Below the pieces are notes generated by a model, which did no database searches, was not told the origin of the DNA, and saw nothing but the letters and a program-made list of their open reading frames with translations. From Pseudescherichia sp031979925 (GTDB taxonomy: Bacteria; Pseudomonadota; Gammaproteobacteria; Enterobacterales; Enterobacteriaceae), in the NCBI RefSeq assembly GCF_031979925.1, contig NZ_DALZFB010000003.1, forward strand, positions 1 to 64,000: 64,000 nucleotides of DNA, read 5' to 3'. Positions 1 through 8,438 of the stretch are shown piece by piece. A program made the position numbers and the translations under genes. The first letter of the stretch is position 1. Each line of letters starts with the position of its first letter.

Positions 1-43
1 AGTGTGGGGTCTCCCCATGCGAGAGTAGGGAACTGCCAGGCAT
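1..43 (+). rRNA. rrf: 5S rRNA, 3' end (partial)
   Basis: The first 43 bases match the conserved 3' end of enterobacterial 5S rRNA, finishing in CCAGGCAT. The rest of the rRNA operon lies upstream of the window. The tRNA-Asp gene that follows fits the distal part of an rrnH-like operon. Confidence 0.93.
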
Positions 44-96
44 CAAATAAAGCAGTAAACCGGGGCATCAAACCGGTGGCTGTAGAAAAATTCGGT

Positions 97-173
97 GGAG
101 CGGTAGTTCAGTCGGTTAGAATACCTGCCTGTCACGCAGGGGGTCGCGGGTTCGAGTCCCGTCCGTTCCGCCA
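97..173 (+). tRNA. aspU: tRNA-Asp (GUC), aspU-like
   Basis: A 77-base cloverleaf with anticodon GTC, T-loop GGTTCGAGTCC and encoded CCA end. It sits 53 bases after the 5S gene and is probably processed from the rRNA operon transcript. The second tRNA-Asp at 7393 is identical. Confidence 0.97.
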
Positions 174-186
174 CTTATTTAAGAAG

Positions 187-217
187 CCGTATCTCTCACG
201 AGATACGGTTTTTTTTT
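187..217 (+). terminator. Rho-independent terminator of the rRNA/tRNA operon
   Basis: Perfect 9-bp stem CCGTATCTC / GAGATACGG with a 4-base loop, followed directly by a run of nine T. It closes the rRNA-tRNA transcript. Confidence 0.9.
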
Positions 218-246
218 GCCTGCTATTTACCACGCAAACGCCAGCT

Positions 247-1146
247 TCACGGCTGCTGACGCTGCTTCACATACTCGCTTAGAAAGTCGACAAAGGCTCG
301 GATACGCGTACTGACCGCTCTGTCACTGTAGTAGACCGCGCTAAAGGGCATCTCAACCGGCAGACGTTTATCCGCCAGCACCTCGACCAGCTCGCCGCTG
401 GCAATCTCATTGTCCGTCATATAGTCAGACAGGCAGGCTATACCGTTACCGGAAAGACAGAGGTACTTCAGCGTTTCGCCGCTGTTAGATGAGATGCCGC
501 TGGTAATCTCATACAGCTGACCATCTTCACAGGCTATCGGCCAGGTATTAAGCGACACAGGCTCTGTGAAGCCCAGGCAGGTGTGATGTTTAAGATCGTC
601 CACGCTCTGCGGCGTACCGTATTTGGCCAGATAGGCAGGGGAGGCGATCATCCTGCGGGAGCTTTTAAACAGCGGGCGGGCACGCAGGCTGGAGTCCGTT
701 AGCGTACCAACGCGTATAGCGACGTCCACTTTCCGCTCGATGAGGTTAATAAAGGTCTCTGATGAGACCAGCGAGAGGGTCACCTCCGGGTAACGCTCAC
801 GAAACGGCTTAATCATTGGCATTAAAAAATGCAGCACAACCGGCGTGGCTGCATCGATACGCAGCAGGCCGCGTGGCGTGTGCTGATGCTCCATCACCTC
901 GTTTTCTGCTGCCGCCATCTCCTGCAGAATAAGCTGCACACGGCGGAAATAGCGCTCACCCTCTTCAGTCAGGCTTAGATGGCGTGTAGTGCGGTTAAGC
1001 AAGCTGACACCCAGCTTGGTCTCCAGCTTCTTTACCGCCCGGCTAATAGCCGAATTAGCCTGTCCAAGCTGCTCAGCGGCACGGCTAAAGCTCCCGCTCT
1101 CCACCACGGCGACAAATATAGTCAGCTCTTCTGATGTTGCCTTCAT
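247..1146 (-). CDS. yafC: LysR-family transcriptional regulator YafC
   Basis: 299 residues, the usual LysR length. The N-terminal 60 residues form a winged helix-turn-helix (SFSRAAEQLGQANSAISRAV), and the rest is a periplasmic-binding-like effector domain starting near residue 90. The place between a tRNA-Asp and divergent yafD matches yafC of E. coli. The gene dkgB (yafB), which lies between the tRNA and yafC in K-12, is absent. The effector and targets are not known to me. Confidence 0.88.
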   Translation of the reverse strand: MKATSEELTIFVAVVESGSFSRAAEQLGQANSAISRAVKKLETKLGVSLLNRTTRHLSLTEEGERYFRRVQLILQEMAAAENEVMEHQHTPRGLLRIDAATPVVLHFLMPMIKPFRERYPEVTLSLVSSETFINLIERKVDVAIRVGTLTDSSLRARPLFKSSRRMIASPAYLAKYGTPQSVDDLKHHTCLGFTEPVSLNTWPIACEDGQLYEITSGISSNSGETLKYLCLSGNGIACLSDYMTDNEIASGELVEVLADKRLPVEMPFSAVYYSDRAVSTRIRAFVDFLSEYVKQRQQP

Positions 1147-1342
1147 TTTTGCACCTGTAGCAAAATTTTATCTCTATTTTATCGCCTATTGTTATTTAAC
1201 CACGCGTCTGCGCTGGGTGTCACTCCCTTATCAAAGTAACTGTTTTTCCAGGCAGCGTTGAAAGTGTGCGCTAAAATCCCTATAACAGAAGGAGTGGCCC
1301 TGGTATCCAGGGTAAACAGGTTACAGAGGTAAGAAGCCGAAA

Positions 1343-2143
1343 GTGCGAAAACATACCCATGCCATGCGCTATATCGCAGGACAGCCCGCCGAGCGGATCC
1401 TGCCGCCCGGGTCATTCGCGAGCATTGGCCAGGCATCACCTCCAGGCGCGCCGCTGAGTGAAGAAGAGAATATCCGCGTCCTGGTGTGGAATATTTTCAA
1501 GCAGCAGCGTGCAGAGTGGCAGTCAGTGCTGCAAAGCTTTGGTAAAGATGCCCATCTCGTGCTGCTGCAGGAAGCACAAACCACGCCTGAGCTTATCCGG
1601 TTTGCAACCACTAACTATCTGGCGGCAGATCAGGTTCCGGCGTTTGTGCTGCCTCAGCACCCCTCTGGCGTTATGACGCTGGCTTCAGCCCATCCGGTCT
1701 ACTGCTGCCCGCTGCGCGAGCGTGAGCCGATCCTGCGGCTGGCAAAGTCCGCCCTGGTGACGGTCTACCCCCTGCCTGACGGACGGCTGCTGATGGTCGT
1801 TAACGTGCACGCGGTTAACTTTAGCCTGGGAGTTGATGTCTACAGCAAGCAGCTGCTGCCTATTGGCGATCAGATCGCCCAGCATAATGGCCCGGTGATC
1901 ATGGCTGGCGATTTCAATGCCTGGAGCCGTCCGCGTATGAATGCGCTTTACCGCTTCTCCCGGGAGATGGCTCTGCGCCAGGTACGCTTTACGGATGACA
2001 ACCGCCGCCGGGCGTTTGGTCGCCCGCTCGATTTTATCTTCTATCGTGGTCTCAACGTGAACGAAGCTTCGGTGCTGGTTACGCGCGCCTCCGATCACAA
2101 CCCGCTACTCGTTGAATTCAGTCCCGGCAAACCTGATAAGTAG
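1343..2143 (+). CDS. yafD: Endonuclease/exonuclease/phosphatase-family protein YafD
   Basis: 266 residues from a GTG start, the same length and start context as remembered for E. coli YafD. The EEP fold is visible in order: VWNI near residue 50, the metal-binding glutamate in LLQEAQ, GDFNAW near residue 191 and the terminal SDHNP signature. These are the catalytic elements of Mg-dependent phosphodiesterases, but the physiological substrate is not established. It is divergent from yafC and followed by yafE after 76 bases. Confidence 0.9.
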   Translation: MRKHTHAMRYIAGQPAERILPPGSFASIGQASPPGAPLSEEENIRVLVWNIFKQQRAEWQSVLQSFGKDAHLVLLQEAQTTPELIRFATTNYLAADQVPAFVLPQHPSGVMTLASAHPVYCCPLREREPILRLAKSALVTVYPLPDGRLLMVVNVHAVNFSLGVDVYSKQLLPIGDQIAQHNGPVIMAGDFNAWSRPRMNALYRFSREMALRQVRFTDDNRRRAFGRPLDFIFYRGLNVNEASVLVTRASDHNPLLVEFSPGKPDK

Positions 2144-2219
2144 TGGTGCGTCAGGTCTGCCGTAGGGCAGGCCTAAACGGGTGCTGCCCTCTTTTTCACT
2201 TAACTAAAAGGACAGCACA

Positions 2220-2987
2220 ATGGCAGCAAAATCCCATCATGATAATGTCGAAGATCAGTTTGGCTCCCAGGCCAGCGCCTACTTAACCAGCGCTGTGCAT
2301 GCCGCAGGCCGTGATTTAGAGCGGCTGCGCGAACGCCTCCAAAACGTCCCTCAGGCCCATGTTCTGGACGTCGGCTGCGGGGGAGGACATGCCAGCTTTA
2401 CTGCCGCCACAGCCGTAAGAGAGGTGACGGCATACGATCTCTCCAGCGATATGCTGGGCGTTGTGGCCGCAGCGGCAAAAGAGAAAGGCTTAACCAATAT
2501 CCGCACCCAGCAGGGTTATGCAGAGAGCTTACCCTTCGCTGATAGCACCTTTGATGTCGTGATTAGCCGCTATTCAGCGCACCACTGGCAGGATCTCGGC
2601 CAGGCATTGCGTGAAATAAAACGAGTGTTGAAGCCTGGCGGCACGGTATTCCTGATGGATGTGATGTCGCCTGGCGAGCCGGTTCGTGATATCTGGTTGC
2701 AGACGGTTGAAGCCCTGCGCGATACCTCGCACGTGCGCAACTACTCTAGCGGCCAGTGGCTGGCACAGATCAACGAGGCGGGGCTGACAACCTGTGACTT
2801 GATTACCGATCGTCTGGTACTGGAGTTCTCCTCCTGGATCGCACGAATGCGTACCCCGGATGCGCTGAGCAAGGCGATTCGGCTCTATCAGGAGAGTGCA
2901 TCGCAGGCGGTAAAAGCCTACTTTGAGTTACAGGCTGACGGGTCATTCACCAGCGATACGGTATTTATTGCCGCGAAAAAACAGTAA
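2220..2987 (+). CDS. yafE: SAM-dependent methyltransferase YafE
   Basis: 255 residues with class I methyltransferase motifs: motif I VLDVGCGGGHAS near residue 49, an acidic residue in TAYDLS closing the second strand, and LKPGGTVFLMD near residue 142. It belongs to the UbiE/COQ5-like group; the substrate is unknown. The ATG follows AAAGGA with good spacing. A bidirectional terminator separates it from convergent mltD. Confidence 0.87.
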   Translation: MAAKSHHDNVEDQFGSQASAYLTSAVHAAGRDLERLRERLQNVPQAHVLDVGCGGGHASFTAATAVREVTAYDLSSDMLGVVAAAAKEKGLTNIRTQQGYAESLPFADSTFDVVISRYSAHHWQDLGQALREIKRVLKPGGTVFLMDVMSPGEPVRDIWLQTVEALRDTSHVRNYSSGQWLAQINEAGLTTCDLITDRLVLEFSSWIARMRTPDALSKAIRLYQESASQAVKAYFELQADGSFTSDTVFIAAKKQ

Positions 2988-3004
2988 CAACGGCAAACAG
3001 CAAT

Positions 3005-3036
3005 AAAAAAAGCACCGGGGGAATCGGTGCTTTTTT
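3005..3036. terminator. Bidirectional terminator between yafE and mltD
   Basis: The GC stem AGCACCG / CGGTGCT is flanked by A6 on the left and T6 on the right, so it can end transcription of both convergent genes. Confidence 0.85.
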
Positions 3037-3055
3037 ATATGAAACGGTTCGATGA

Positions 3056-4423
3056 TCAGGAGTCCGGCGTGGCGTTGTTCTTCACAAACAGCGTCAGCTG
3101 ATCGCCAGGTTGCAGATTATCCGTATCGTCATTCCAGCGCATAACATCCTTAATATTTACGCCGTAATCTTTCGCAATACTGGAGAGCGAATCGCCTTTA
3201 CGCACGCGATACTTAACGCTATCGCTGTTGCTGGCAAGACGCTGCGCGCTGCTGCCCGCACCGACGGTCAGGCTCTGGCCCACCTTCAGGGTTGATCCGC
3301 GCAGGTTGTTCCACTGCTGGAGATCCTTAGCGGTCACGCCGAGGCGTGAAGCAATACCGGAAAGCGTATCGCCAGAACGTACCTTATAGCTCTTACTGGT
3401 CAGCGGGGTGTTATCCGCCATCAGCGTAGGCTGTACGGCAGCGATCTCACCTGAGGCCAGTGATTCACGCAGCTGGTCTGCATGCTTCTGCGGCACCATC
3501 ACATACTGCGGTCCACCCGAGCCGAGCGTCGAGCCTTTAACGCCTGCGTTAAAGGTTTTCAGCTTGCTTACCGGCATGCCAGCCATATCCGCCAGCTGGC
3601 TCATGCCAACCGGGCTGTTTAGCCGGACACGTGCCAGCGCGCGGCTATCGTCAGGCGTAGGCAGACGCACACCGTAGCGCTTGCTGTTCTTGAGAATATC
3701 ACTCAAAGCCAGCATCTTAGGCACGTAAATTTTCGTTTCCTGAGGCAGCGAGAGCGACCAAAAATCGGTAGGTTTCCCTCGCGATTTATTCGCTTTCATT
3801 GCCTTCATGACACGCCCTTCGCCGCTGTTATAGGCAGCGACCGTCAACAGCCAGTCGCCGTCAAACATGCGGTTAAGACGCTGCATCATGTCGAGTGCGG
3901 CAGTGGTAGATGCCACAACGTCACGACGCGCATCGTAAGTGCGAGTCTGTTTCAAACCGTAGTTGCGCCCCGTGCTCGGAATGATCTGCCAAATGCCTGC
4001 GGCATTGGCGCCAGACGTCGCGTGCGGGTTAAAAGCGCTCTCCACTATGGGTAGTAGTACCAGTTCCATGGGCATGTTACGTTTCTTAACTTGCCCTGCT
4101 ATCCAGTACATATACGGCTCTGCCCGTAAAGTTACATCGTGGAGATAGCTCTTGTTTCTTAAATACTTCTGCTTTTGTTCGCGAATCCGGTCGTTTTCCG
4201 GAATTCCCATCTTCAGCTCGTCGCTAATGGCAGCCCACAAGTCCTGATCCTGCGCGAGGGATGTTCCATCGTCCATCCACCGCGCCTGACTTGTAAACTT
4301 ACCTGCTTCCCCTTGACTAGCTGCAGAAAGGCTCTGTGCGTGCTGTTGTACGTTGCCATCGTGATTAGACGCCTGGCAACCCACAAGCAGGACAGAGGCG
4401 AGTAAGATCGCTTGTGCCTTCAT
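3056..4423 (-). CDS. mltD: Membrane-bound lytic murein transglycosylase D
   Basis: 455-residue lipoprotein. The signal peptide ends in the lipobox LLVGC with Cys16 as the lipidation site, so the enzyme acts from the outer membrane. A soluble lytic transglycosylase domain spans about residues 110-220, with the catalytic Glu in LPIVESAFNP and the substrate-groove sequence AAGIWQIIPSTG. Two LysM peptidoglycan-binding repeats follow near residues 345-390 and 403-447 (VRSGDTLSGIA and VRKGDSLSSIA). It cleaves murein to 1,6-anhydromuropeptides. It lies upstream of and codirectional with gloB in the usual enterobacterial order. Confidence 0.96.
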   Translation of the reverse strand: MKAQAILLASVLLVGCQASNHDGNVQQHAQSLSAASQGEAGKFTSQARWMDDGTSLAQDQDLWAAISDELKMGIPENDRIREQKQKYLRNKSYLHDVTLRAEPYMYWIAGQVKKRNMPMELVLLPIVESAFNPHATSGANAAGIWQIIPSTGRNYGLKQTRTYDARRDVVASTTAALDMMQRLNRMFDGDWLLTVAAYNSGEGRVMKAMKANKSRGKPTDFWSLSLPQETKIYVPKMLALSDILKNSKRYGVRLPTPDDSRALARVRLNSPVGMSQLADMAGMPVSKLKTFNAGVKGSTLGSGGPQYVMVPQKHADQLRESLASGEIAAVQPTLMADNTPLTSKSYKVRSGDTLSGIASRLGVTAKDLQQWNNLRGSTLKVGQSLTVGAGSSAQRLASNSDSVKYRVRKGDSLSSIAKDYGVNIKDVMRWNDDTDNLQPGDQLTLFVKNNATPDS

Positions 4424-4496
4424 GTGTGTGAGTCAATAGTTGCTTAAAAGACGAGCAATCATAACGGCGAAGGATCCAGATGACAAGTATGAAATT

Positions 4497-5252
4497 TCAG
4501 AAAGCGTCTTTCTTTGACCTCAACCATGCAAAACGCGTATTAGGCTGTTGCAATTTTGTTTCTTTATCAATAACACTAATCAAATCAGGATCTTCAGTGC
4601 GGAGAAAAACATTAATACGACGCTCATTTTCCAGCGTTACGGGCAGCGTTGTTTGACTTTTTGTGCGTAACTGCTTCACTTTATTAAGATAATCCTCAAT
4701 AGCCGGATCGTTGGGCAGAATATGCTGGGCAAACTTCATATTCGCTAATGTGTATTCATGCGCGCAACAAATAAGCGTTTCCGGCGGAAGCGCGTTAATT
4801 TTCTGAAATGATTGATACATCTGATCCGCTGTTCCTTCGAAAAGTCTGCCGCAACCGCCTGAGAACAGCGTGTCGCCGCAAAAAAGGTAAGGAATTGTGT
4901 AGTAAGAAACATGACCCAAAGTATGACCCGGCGTTGCAAAAACAGAAAATTCGTAGCCCAAAAGAATGAGCTTATCGCCCTCGACTACGCATTTCGTTGC
5001 CCCTTTATCTTGTGTCTCTTCTGGGCCATATACCACTACGTCCGGGAACCGCTGGCGCAGTTCTTTCACGCCGCCAACGTGATCGTGGTGGTGATGCGTG
5101 AGCAGGATCGCCTGTGGCTGCCACTGGTTTTCTTCGATAGCATGAAGCACCGGAGCCGCTTCGCCCGGATCAACAATCACACAGTGACCTTCGTCATTGC
5201 TTAGCACCCAGATGTAGTTATCCTGAAATGCGGGAATACTGTTAAGATTCAT
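4497..5252 (-). CDS. gloB: Hydroxyacylglutathione hydrolase (glyoxalase II)
   Basis: 251 residues. The metallo-beta-lactamase signature THHHHDH (H53, H55, D57, H58) binds the two metal ions. Further ligands are visible in TPGHTLGH and FCGDTLF. It hydrolyses S-lactoylglutathione to lactate and glutathione, the second step of methylglyoxal detoxification. Divergent from yafS, with 33 bases between the starts. Confidence 0.96.
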   Translation of the reverse strand: MNLNSIPAFQDNYIWVLSNDEGHCVIVDPGEAAPVLHAIEENQWQPQAILLTHHHHDHVGGVKELRQRFPDVVVYGPEETQDKGATKCVVEGDKLILLGYEFSVFATPGHTLGHVSYYTIPYLFCGDTLFSGGCGRLFEGTADQMYQSFQKINALPPETLICCAHEYTLANMKFAQHILPNDPAIEDYLNKVKQLRTKSQTTLPVTLENERRINVFLRTEDPDLISVIDKETKLQQPNTRFAWLRSKKDAF

Positions 5253-5285
5253 ATAATACCTCTCAAAGCGTAGCGGAAGGTTGTG

Positions 5286-6002
5286 ATGAAACCGGCAAGG
5301 ACACCTCGAACGTTCTCAGCACCCGCCCACTGGGCTGAGTTTTCCCGTGGCGAATACTACCGCGAGGCGCTGGAGCAGCAGCTTAAGCCCTGGTTCGCAA
5401 AGATTTACGGATTTCACCTGCTTAAGATTGGCAATCTCAGCGCGGAAATCAATGCCGAAAGCTGCGCTATCTCGCATCAGGTTAACGTTTCATTACTTGG
5501 GGAGCCTGCGCAGGTCAGGGCCGATCCGCTGCATCTGCCCTTTGAGAATAAATCCGTCGACGCCTGCCTGCTGGCGCATACGCTTAGCTGGTGCCAGGAT
5601 CCGCATCGCCTGTTAAATGAAGCCGATCGCGTGCTGATTGATGATGGCTGGCTGATATTGAGCGGGTTTAATCCCGTCAGCCTGCTTGGATTACGCAAGG
5701 CACTGCCTGTTAAACGTCGGTCAGTGGTCTACCGCAGCCGGATGTTTACTATGATGCGCCAGCTCGACTGGCTGGCGCTGCTCAACTTTGAGGTAGTGCA
5801 CCATAGTGGCTTTCAGGTACTGCCCTGGACCCGGCAGGGGGGGAAGGTGCTGAGCACCCATCTGCCCGCGCTGGGCTGTATGCAGCTTATCGTCGCCCGC
5901 AAACGCACCATTCCTCTGACGCTCAATCCAGCTAAGCAGAGCAAGGCGAAGGCGCGTGTGCCCCAGGCGGTGGGCGCAACGCGGCAGTACCGTAAACCCT
6001 GA
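5286..6002 (+). CDS. yafS: SAM-dependent methyltransferase-like protein YafS
   Basis: 238 residues from the ATG at 5286, which follows GGAAGG at a good distance; a GTG one codon earlier is a poorer choice. The middle part holds the methyltransferase-like sequence DPLHLPFENKSVD and LIDDGWLILSGFNP. The N-terminal motif I is weak, so activity is uncertain. Its stop codon abuts that of rnhA on the other strand with no base between. Confidence 0.85.
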   Translation: MKPARTPRTFSAPAHWAEFSRGEYYREALEQQLKPWFAKIYGFHLLKIGNLSAEINAESCAISHQVNVSLLGEPAQVRADPLHLPFENKSVDACLLAHTLSWCQDPHRLLNEADRVLIDDGWLILSGFNPVSLLGLRKALPVKRRSVVYRSRMFTMMRQLDWLALLNFEVVHHSGFQVLPWTRQGGKVLSTHLPALGCMQLIVARKRTIPLTLNPAKQSKAKARVPQAVGATRQYRKP

Positions 6003-6470
6003 CTAGCTCTCTGGCTGGTAACCGACATCTTCCTGGGTGGGATTCATCGCTGCGCTGCGGGCCAGCTCGTCGCAGCGTTCGTTTTCCGGATGGCCCGCAT
6101 GGCCTTTAACCCACTCCCAGCGGATCTGATGCTGGCTGAGTGCCGCATCCAGTCGCTTCCAGAGATCAACATTCTTTACCGGTTTCTTATCAGCCGTTTT
6201 CCAGCCGCGCTTTTTCCAGTTGTGGATCCACTGGGTTATCCCCTGGCGGACGTACTGGCTGTCGGTGCTCAGGACCACTTCGCAGTGCTCTTTCAGCGCC
6301 TCAAGCGCGACGATGGCTGCCATCAGCTCCATCCGGTTGTTGGTCGTGAGACGATACCCTTCGCTGAAGGTTCTTTCATGCTGCCGATAGCGTAAAATAG
6401 CGCCGTAGCCGCCTGGCCCTGGGTTACCTAAGCAAGATCCATCGGTGAAAATTTCTACCTGTTTGAGCAT
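6003..6470 (-). CDS. rnhA: Ribonuclease HI
   Basis: 155 residues, exactly the E. coli length, from the ATG at 6470. The four catalytic acidic residues are in place: D10 (FTDGSC), E48 (NNRMELMAA), D70 (STDSQYV) and D134 (CDELAR). It removes the RNA strand of RNA:DNA hybrids (R-loops, primers). A longer open frame to 6827 exists only because it is antisense to dnaQ. Start codons of rnhA and dnaQ are 63 bases apart, so the two divergent promoters overlap. Confidence 0.97.
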   Translation of the reverse strand: MLKQVEIFTDGSCLGNPGPGGYGAILRYRQHERTFSEGYRLTTNNRMELMAAIVALEALKEHCEVVLSTDSQYVRQGITQWIHNWKKRGWKTADKKPVKNVDLWKRLDAALSQHQIRWEWVKGHAGHPENERCDELARSAAMNPTQEDVGYQPES

Positions 6471-6533
6471 CTCTGGTAGACTTCCTGTAGTTGAAATCGA
6501 CGTAAAACGACAAGTCTGACATAAATGACCGCT

Positions 6534-7265
6534 ATGAGCACTGCAATTACACGACAGATCGTCCTTGATACGGAAACCACCGGTATGAACCAGATCGGTG
6601 CCCACTATGAAGGACATAAGATTATTGAAATCGGCGCGGTAGAGGTGATCAACCGTCGTCTGACCGGCAATAACTTCCACGTCTATCTCAAGCCGGATCG
6701 GCTGGTGGATCCGGAAGCCTTCGGCGTGCATGGGATTGCAGATGAGTTTTTGCTGGATAAGCCGCTCTTCAGCGACGTTGCCGATGAGTTTATCGACTAT
6801 ATTCGCGGCGCTGAGCTGGTGATCCATAACGCATCGTTTGATATCGGCTTTATGGACTATGAGTTCAGCAAGCTGAACCGGGGCATTCCTAAAACGGATA
6901 CCTTCTGTAAGGTGACCGATAGTCTGGCGATGGCCAGGAAGATGTTCCCCGGCAAGCGCAACAGTCTTGATGCGCTCTGCTCACGCTATGAGATCGATAA
7001 CAGCAAGCGAACGTTGCACGGCGCACTGCTCGATGCCCAGATCCTCGCCGACGTCTTCTTGATGATGACGGGCGGACAGACCTCAATGGCCTTTTCCGTT
7101 GAGGGTGAAAATCAGCAGGCGCAGGGCGAATCCACTATTCAGCGCGTCGTACGCCGGGCAAATGCGCTACGCGTGGTGTTAGCCAGCGATGAAGAGGTAG
7201 TGGCCCATGAATCGCGTCTCGATCTGGTGCAGAAGAAGGGCGGATCCTGCCTGTGGCGAGCCTGA
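6534..7265 (+). CDS. dnaQ: DNA polymerase III epsilon subunit (proofreading exonuclease)
   Basis: 243 residues from the ATG at 6534, matching E. coli DnaQ; an in-frame ATG at 6525 would add three residues. DEDDh exonuclease residues are seen: D12 and E14 (LDTETTG), D103 region (HNASFDIGF), and H162/D167 (LHGALLDAQ). The C-terminal tail binds the alpha polymerase subunit. Divergent from rnhA, followed by tRNA-Asp. Confidence 0.97.
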   Translation: MSTAITRQIVLDTETTGMNQIGAHYEGHKIIEIGAVEVINRRLTGNNFHVYLKPDRLVDPEAFGVHGIADEFLLDKPLFSDVADEFIDYIRGAELVIHNASFDIGFMDYEFSKLNRGIPKTDTFCKVTDSLAMARKMFPGKRNSLDALCSRYEIDNSKRTLHGALLDAQILADVFLMMTGGQTSMAFSVEGENQQAQGESTIQRVVRRANALRVVLASDEEVVAHESRLDLVQKKGGSCLWRA

Positions 7266-7392
7266 AAGCCTTGTTTTGTGGATAAAAACAGCTCGCGGGC
7301 GATTTTTGCAGCAAACGATTCAAAAGCAGTGAAAAAGCGTTGACGGCGTGCGAGGCAATACGTAATATTCGCCTCGTTCCCAAGGGAACAGT

Positions 7393-7469
7393 GGAGCGGT
7401 AGTTCAGTCGGTTAGAATACCTGCCTGTCACGCAGGGGGTCGCGGGTTCGAGTCCCGTCCGTTCCGCCA
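7393..7469 (+). tRNA. aspV: tRNA-Asp (GUC), aspV-like
   Basis: 77 bases identical to the tRNA-Asp at 97, with encoded CCA. It stands alone downstream of dnaQ, as aspV does in E. coli. Confidence 0.97.
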
Positions 7470-7477
7470 CTATTCAG

Positions 7478-7507
7478 AAGGCCTGAGTCAGCAATGACTC
7501 AGGCCTT
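7478..7507 (+). terminator. Terminator after aspV
   Basis: A 13-bp stem AAGGCCTGAGTCA / TGACTCAGGCCTT with a GCAA loop is followed by TCGTCGTTTT. The T-run is imperfect but the stem is very strong. Confidence 0.8.
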
Positions 7508-7554
7508 CGTCGTTTTGGCTTTTCAAACGGGCGCTTTCGCACCCGTTATTCACA

Positions 7555-8328
7555 TCACTTCTCCAGCGTAAAGGCGTCGGCATCCTGCCAGGCCGGGAAT
7601 TTTTCGCGATAGTCTTTCAGCGCGGTCAGCGACAGCTCGGCATCGATACGCGTAGCCTGGTGCGGCTCGGCAGTGGCGAGAATCTCTCCCTGTGGGCTGA
7701 CGATCCGGCTGTCGCCGCGATAGTGATGCCCGTTGCCATCGGTGCCGACGCGGTTACAGCCCGCAACATAGGCCTGGTTCTCAATAGCCCGCGCCACCAG
7801 CAGCGCCTGCCAGTGCAGGGAGCGCGGCGCAGGCCAGTTGGCCACGTACAGGGCGAGGTCGTAGTCGTTGCGGTTGCGCGACCAGACCGGGAAGCGCAGG
7901 TCATAGCAGACCAGGGGGAGAATGCGCCAGCCGCGCCACTCAAAGACCACCCGCTCGGTGCCAGCCTCATAGTGGTGATGCTCATCAGCCATGCGGAACA
8001 GGTGGCGCTTATCGTAGCTATGCACCTTGCCCTCCGGCTCGACCAGCAGGAAACGGTTTACCGCTCCGCGATCGCTCTGCAGCGCCGCGCTACCTGCAAC
8101 CAGGGCATTCGTCTGCTGCGCTTTGGCCTGCATCCAGGCGATAACATCACTCTGCGGCAGCGACTGCTGCGCCGCCTGCATCGCAAAACCCGTCGTGAAC
8201 ATCTCCGGCAGAACGATAACGTCGCGCCCGATAATATTTTCCAGTTGGCGATCGAAGTGCCGCAGGTTAGCTGGACCATCCATCCACACCAGCGGCTGTT
8301 GCAACAGCGTAATTTTCAAACCAGGCAC
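7555..8328 (-). CDS. yafV: Omega-amidase YafV (nitrilase superfamily)
   Basis: 257 residues from a GTG at 8328 preceded by GGGGAGA nine bases away; E. coli YafV also begins MPGLKITLLQQ. The Glu-Lys-Cys triad of carbon-nitrogen hydrolases is visible in VLPEMFTTG, YDKRHLF and LVCYDLRFP. The family hydrolyses 2-oxoglutaramate/2-oxosuccinamate-type amides in metabolite repair. The gene ivy, next to yafV in K-12, is absent. Confidence 0.9.
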   Translation of the reverse strand: MPGLKITLLQQPLVWMDGPANLRHFDRQLENIIGRDVIVLPEMFTTGFAMQAAQQSLPQSDVIAWMQAKAQQTNALVAGSAALQSDRGAVNRFLLVEPEGKVHSYDKRHLFRMADEHHHYEAGTERVVFEWRGWRILPLVCYDLRFPVWSRNRNDYDLALYVANWPAPRSLHWQALLVARAIENQAYVAGCNRVGTDGNGHHYRGDSRIVSPQGEILATAEPHQATRIDAELSLTALKDYREKFPAWQDADAFTLEK

Positions 8329-8364
8329 GATGAGTCTCCCCATTTTTGTAGCGTTCAAACACTC

Positions 8365-8381
8365 TACCACGGCAAAACGCG
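8365..8381 (-). repeat. 17-base element shared with the ddlA upstream region
   Basis: TACCACGGCAAAACGCG occurs here 36 bases before the yafV start and again at 53105-53121, 37 bases before the ddlA start, in the same orientation to each gene. Role unknown; it may be a promoter or 5' leader element. Confidence 0.6.
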
Positions 8382-8394
8382 ATTGTGTGGCAAT

Positions 8395-8417
8395 AAAAAA
8401 CCCTGCCGGGGGCAGGG
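8395..8417 (-). terminator. Terminator of fadE
   Basis: On the minus strand a CCCTGCC / GGCAGGG stem is followed by T6, 22 bases past the fadE stop. It also separates fadE from yafV. Confidence 0.85.
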
Positions 8418-8438
8418 TCGATAGCAACACAGGAAACG

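Noticed and set aside
6471..6827. N-terminal extension of rnhA
   Set aside because: The extension is antisense to dnaQ; the ATG at 6470 gives the exact RNase HI length.
97..7469. Two identical tRNA-Asp genes as ends of a 7.3-kb mobile element
   Set aside because: aspU and aspV are at the same two positions in E. coli with the same genes between; this is ancestral backbone.
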